From Bacillota bacterium (lineage in GTDB: Bacteria; Bacillota; Negativicutes; Sporomusales; Sporomusaceae), in the NCBI GenBank assembly GCA_023388195.1, contig JAEWGR010000124.1, positions 1 through 55,357 on the forward strand: DNA of 55,357 nt, given 5' to 3'. This document shows positions 54,173 to 55,357 of this stretch, in pieces (the first letter of the stretch is position 1; each line of letters opens with the position of its first letter). The position numbers and the translations under genes were made by a program. The notes beneath the pieces are model-generated. The model made no database searches, was not told the origin of the DNA, and worked only from the letters and a program-made list of their open reading frames with translations.

Positions 54173-55030
54173 TCAATCGCCCACAAACTTTTCCTTCCAG
54201 CCGGTCAGCCGTTTTTCCAGGACAACAAGCAGGTAGTTGACGGTGACCCCAAGGAGCGACATGGTGATAATGCCGGCATACATCTCTGGTACCGCATAGC
54301 GTTCTTCAAAGTAAAAAATCATAAACCCGAGGCCCGCATTGGCCCCAATCATTTCGGCCGCCACCAATACCAGAATGGAACTGGCAGCGCTCAGCCGGAC
54401 ACCAGTCAATATGGAAGGCAGCGCTGCCGGCGCGATGACCTTATACAGCAGGGTCAGCCGCGATACCCCCATGGAGCGGGCCGCCTTAATCAGCAGCGGA
54501 TCTGTATTCTTAACCCCGGAAATCGTATTGAGCAAAGCCGGCCAGACTGTCCCCCAGATGATAATGGCCATTTTGGAAGTCTCGCCCAAACCGAAAAACA
54601 ACAGGAATACCGGGTACAGGGCCAGCACCGAAGAATTCCGGCAGGCTTGCACCAAAGGATCCACCACTTCTTCCAGCTTGCTGTACCAGCCCATAAAAAT
54701 CCCCAGGGGAATGGCAATCCCAATACCAATAAAAAAACCGGTTACCGAACGGCTGATACTGATTGAAAAATGCTTAAAAATTTCGCCGGAGGCAATCATT
54801 CGAAACAGGCTTTGTATGACCTCACTAAAGGGTGGCAGAAGAAAGGGATCGATTAGTTCCAGGCGTGGCGCCAGTTCCCATACCAGCAATACAAGCACAA
54901 TTCCCAGTATTCTCTCCAGAATGCTTACAATTGGTGTCAGCAAGCGATTAAGCGGCCATCCCGGTTCAGCGGCGACAGTCTGCCTATTTTGATAACACCG
55001 GCGAAAATTATTAATTACGTGTTCAATCAT
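54173..55030 (-). CDS. NitT/TauT-family ABC permease
   Basis: The 285-residue permease has an N-terminal extension of about 30 residues, LPPFSEVIQSLFRMIASGEIFKHFSISISRSVTGFF, and coupling loop IKAARSMGVSRLTLLYKVIAPAALPSILTG. ATG 55030 follows AAGGAGGTG. First gene of the module permease/nifD-like/nifK-like/permease/activator; 77 bp before the alpha gene. Confidence 0.85.
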   Translation of the reverse strand: MIEHVINNFRRCYQNRQTVAAEPGWPLNRLLTPIVSILERILGIVLVLLVWELAPRLELIDPFLLPPFSEVIQSLFRMIASGEIFKHFSISISRSVTGFFIGIGIAIPLGIFMGWYSKLEEVVDPLVQACRNSSVLALYPVFLLFFGLGETSKMAIIIWGTVWPALLNTISGVKNTDPLLIKAARSMGVSRLTLLYKVIAPAALPSILTGVRLSAASSILVLVAAEMIGANAGLGFMIFYFEERYAVPEMYAGIITMSLLGVTVNYLLVVLEKRLTGWKEKFVGD

Positions 55031-55199
55031 TCCAATCCGCACCTCCTTAAACATGATGATAACTTCTATTACAACCGGAGAATGAGATAAGACTTGGTTT
55101 GTGCCAAGTCCCGCAGGACGCCGTCAGAAACCGCCTGTGCCCTTAGGGTATAGGCGTTCTTATGTCCACAGAATTTATTGTAAATTCTGGTAGAATAAC

Positions 55200-55252
55200 A
55201 AAAAGCCGGAAACGCCCGTTGTGCGTCTCCAGCTTATTTACCGGTCAACCCA
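55200..55252 (-). promoter_or_regulatory. Leader RNA element, copy O (before permease/nifDK-like module)
   Basis: Minus strand: UUGA-CCGG, loop UAAAUAAG, CUGG-AGAC, then the stem AGACGCACAACGGGCGUUU and U5. Stem CCGG/CUGG pairs. It is followed by a permease gene about 170 bases downstream. Confidence 0.7.
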
Positions 55253-55344
55253 TTACAAATTCCCGCTATTTGGTTACACCGTATTACCGGTAAAACAGCC
55301 TGGTCTATAGGTCTCCTAATCTCCAGCCCCTTTCTTAAAATATT

Positions 55345-55357
55345 AAAAGGCCAAGGT
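55345..55357 (-). promoter_or_regulatory. Start of a further leader RNA element copy, cut by the window edge
   Basis: The last bases, AAAAGGCCAAGGT, equal the terminator end of copy E (AAAAGGCCAAGGTTCG near 18590). They suggest another element just outside, tandem with copy O. Otherwise 55055-55357 shows no gene. Confidence 0.3.

Overview
The window looks like the chromosome of an anaerobic, diderm Firmicute of the class Negativicutes, probably Sporomusa- or Pelosinus-like. The best single clue is the outer-membrane porin at 21761-23152, which has a signal peptide and an N-terminal SLH domain, an architecture typical of that class. Clostridia-like ABC systems, a SAM-I riboswitch, HydE and ATP-dependent 2-hydroxyacyl-CoA-dehydratase-type activators agree. 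Nearly all genes lie on the minus strand; metB-like (20491) and one MFS exporter (24250) are the only clear plus-strand genes.

Left part (1-9.3 kb): the end of an Fe-S/sulfur-carrier locus (ThiF-like, IscU-like), a tautomerase, and an amino-acid uptake and catabolism set: polar amino-acid ABC transporter, aldehyde dehydrogenase, PucR regulator and class III (GABA-type) aminotransferase. Middle (9.3-27.5 kb): nitroreductases, a metallo-beta-lactamase-fold hydrolase, an Old Yellow Enzyme and a clear sulfur-amino-acid block. That block holds a cystine-type ABC transporter (SBP, two permeases, ATPase) with a PatB-type C-S lyase, a DUF1847 protein, a doubled YezD, HydE and an S-box-controlled metB-like gene, followed by the SLH porin, a MarR/MFS pair and cysK.

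Right part (27.5-55 kb): an accessory cluster I do not recognise as a described system. It holds two pairs of nitrogenase-like (NifD/NifK-like) subunits and no NifH. It also holds two HgdC-type ATP-dependent activators, a 681-residue activator/dehydratase fusion with a full set of cluster-type cysteines, and four close paralogues of a divergent HgdB-like protein. Transport genes are six NitT/TauT-type binding lipoproteins, four permeases and one ATPase. One pair is arranged nifK-like/nifD-like/cysK, so the simplest inference is reductive breakdown of an imported organosulfur compound with the sulfur passed to cysteine. The substrate is not proven by sequence. The activators may replace NifH as ATP-driven electron donors, or work only on the HgdB-like proteins.

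A second, independent discovery candidate is a small structured RNA element seen about 15 times on the minus strand: YUGAYYRG, a short A-rich loop, then CYRRAGGC running straight into a rho-independent terminator hairpin. The stem changes sequence between copies yet keeps pairing. Three loci (two with tandem copies) have a recognisable promoter just upstream of the element, so at least there it lies in a 5' leader. Elements separate the modules of the nitrogenase-like cluster and also precede the cystine-transporter operon, porin and iscU. It may be a riboswitch or attenuator of an anaerobic sulfur regulon.
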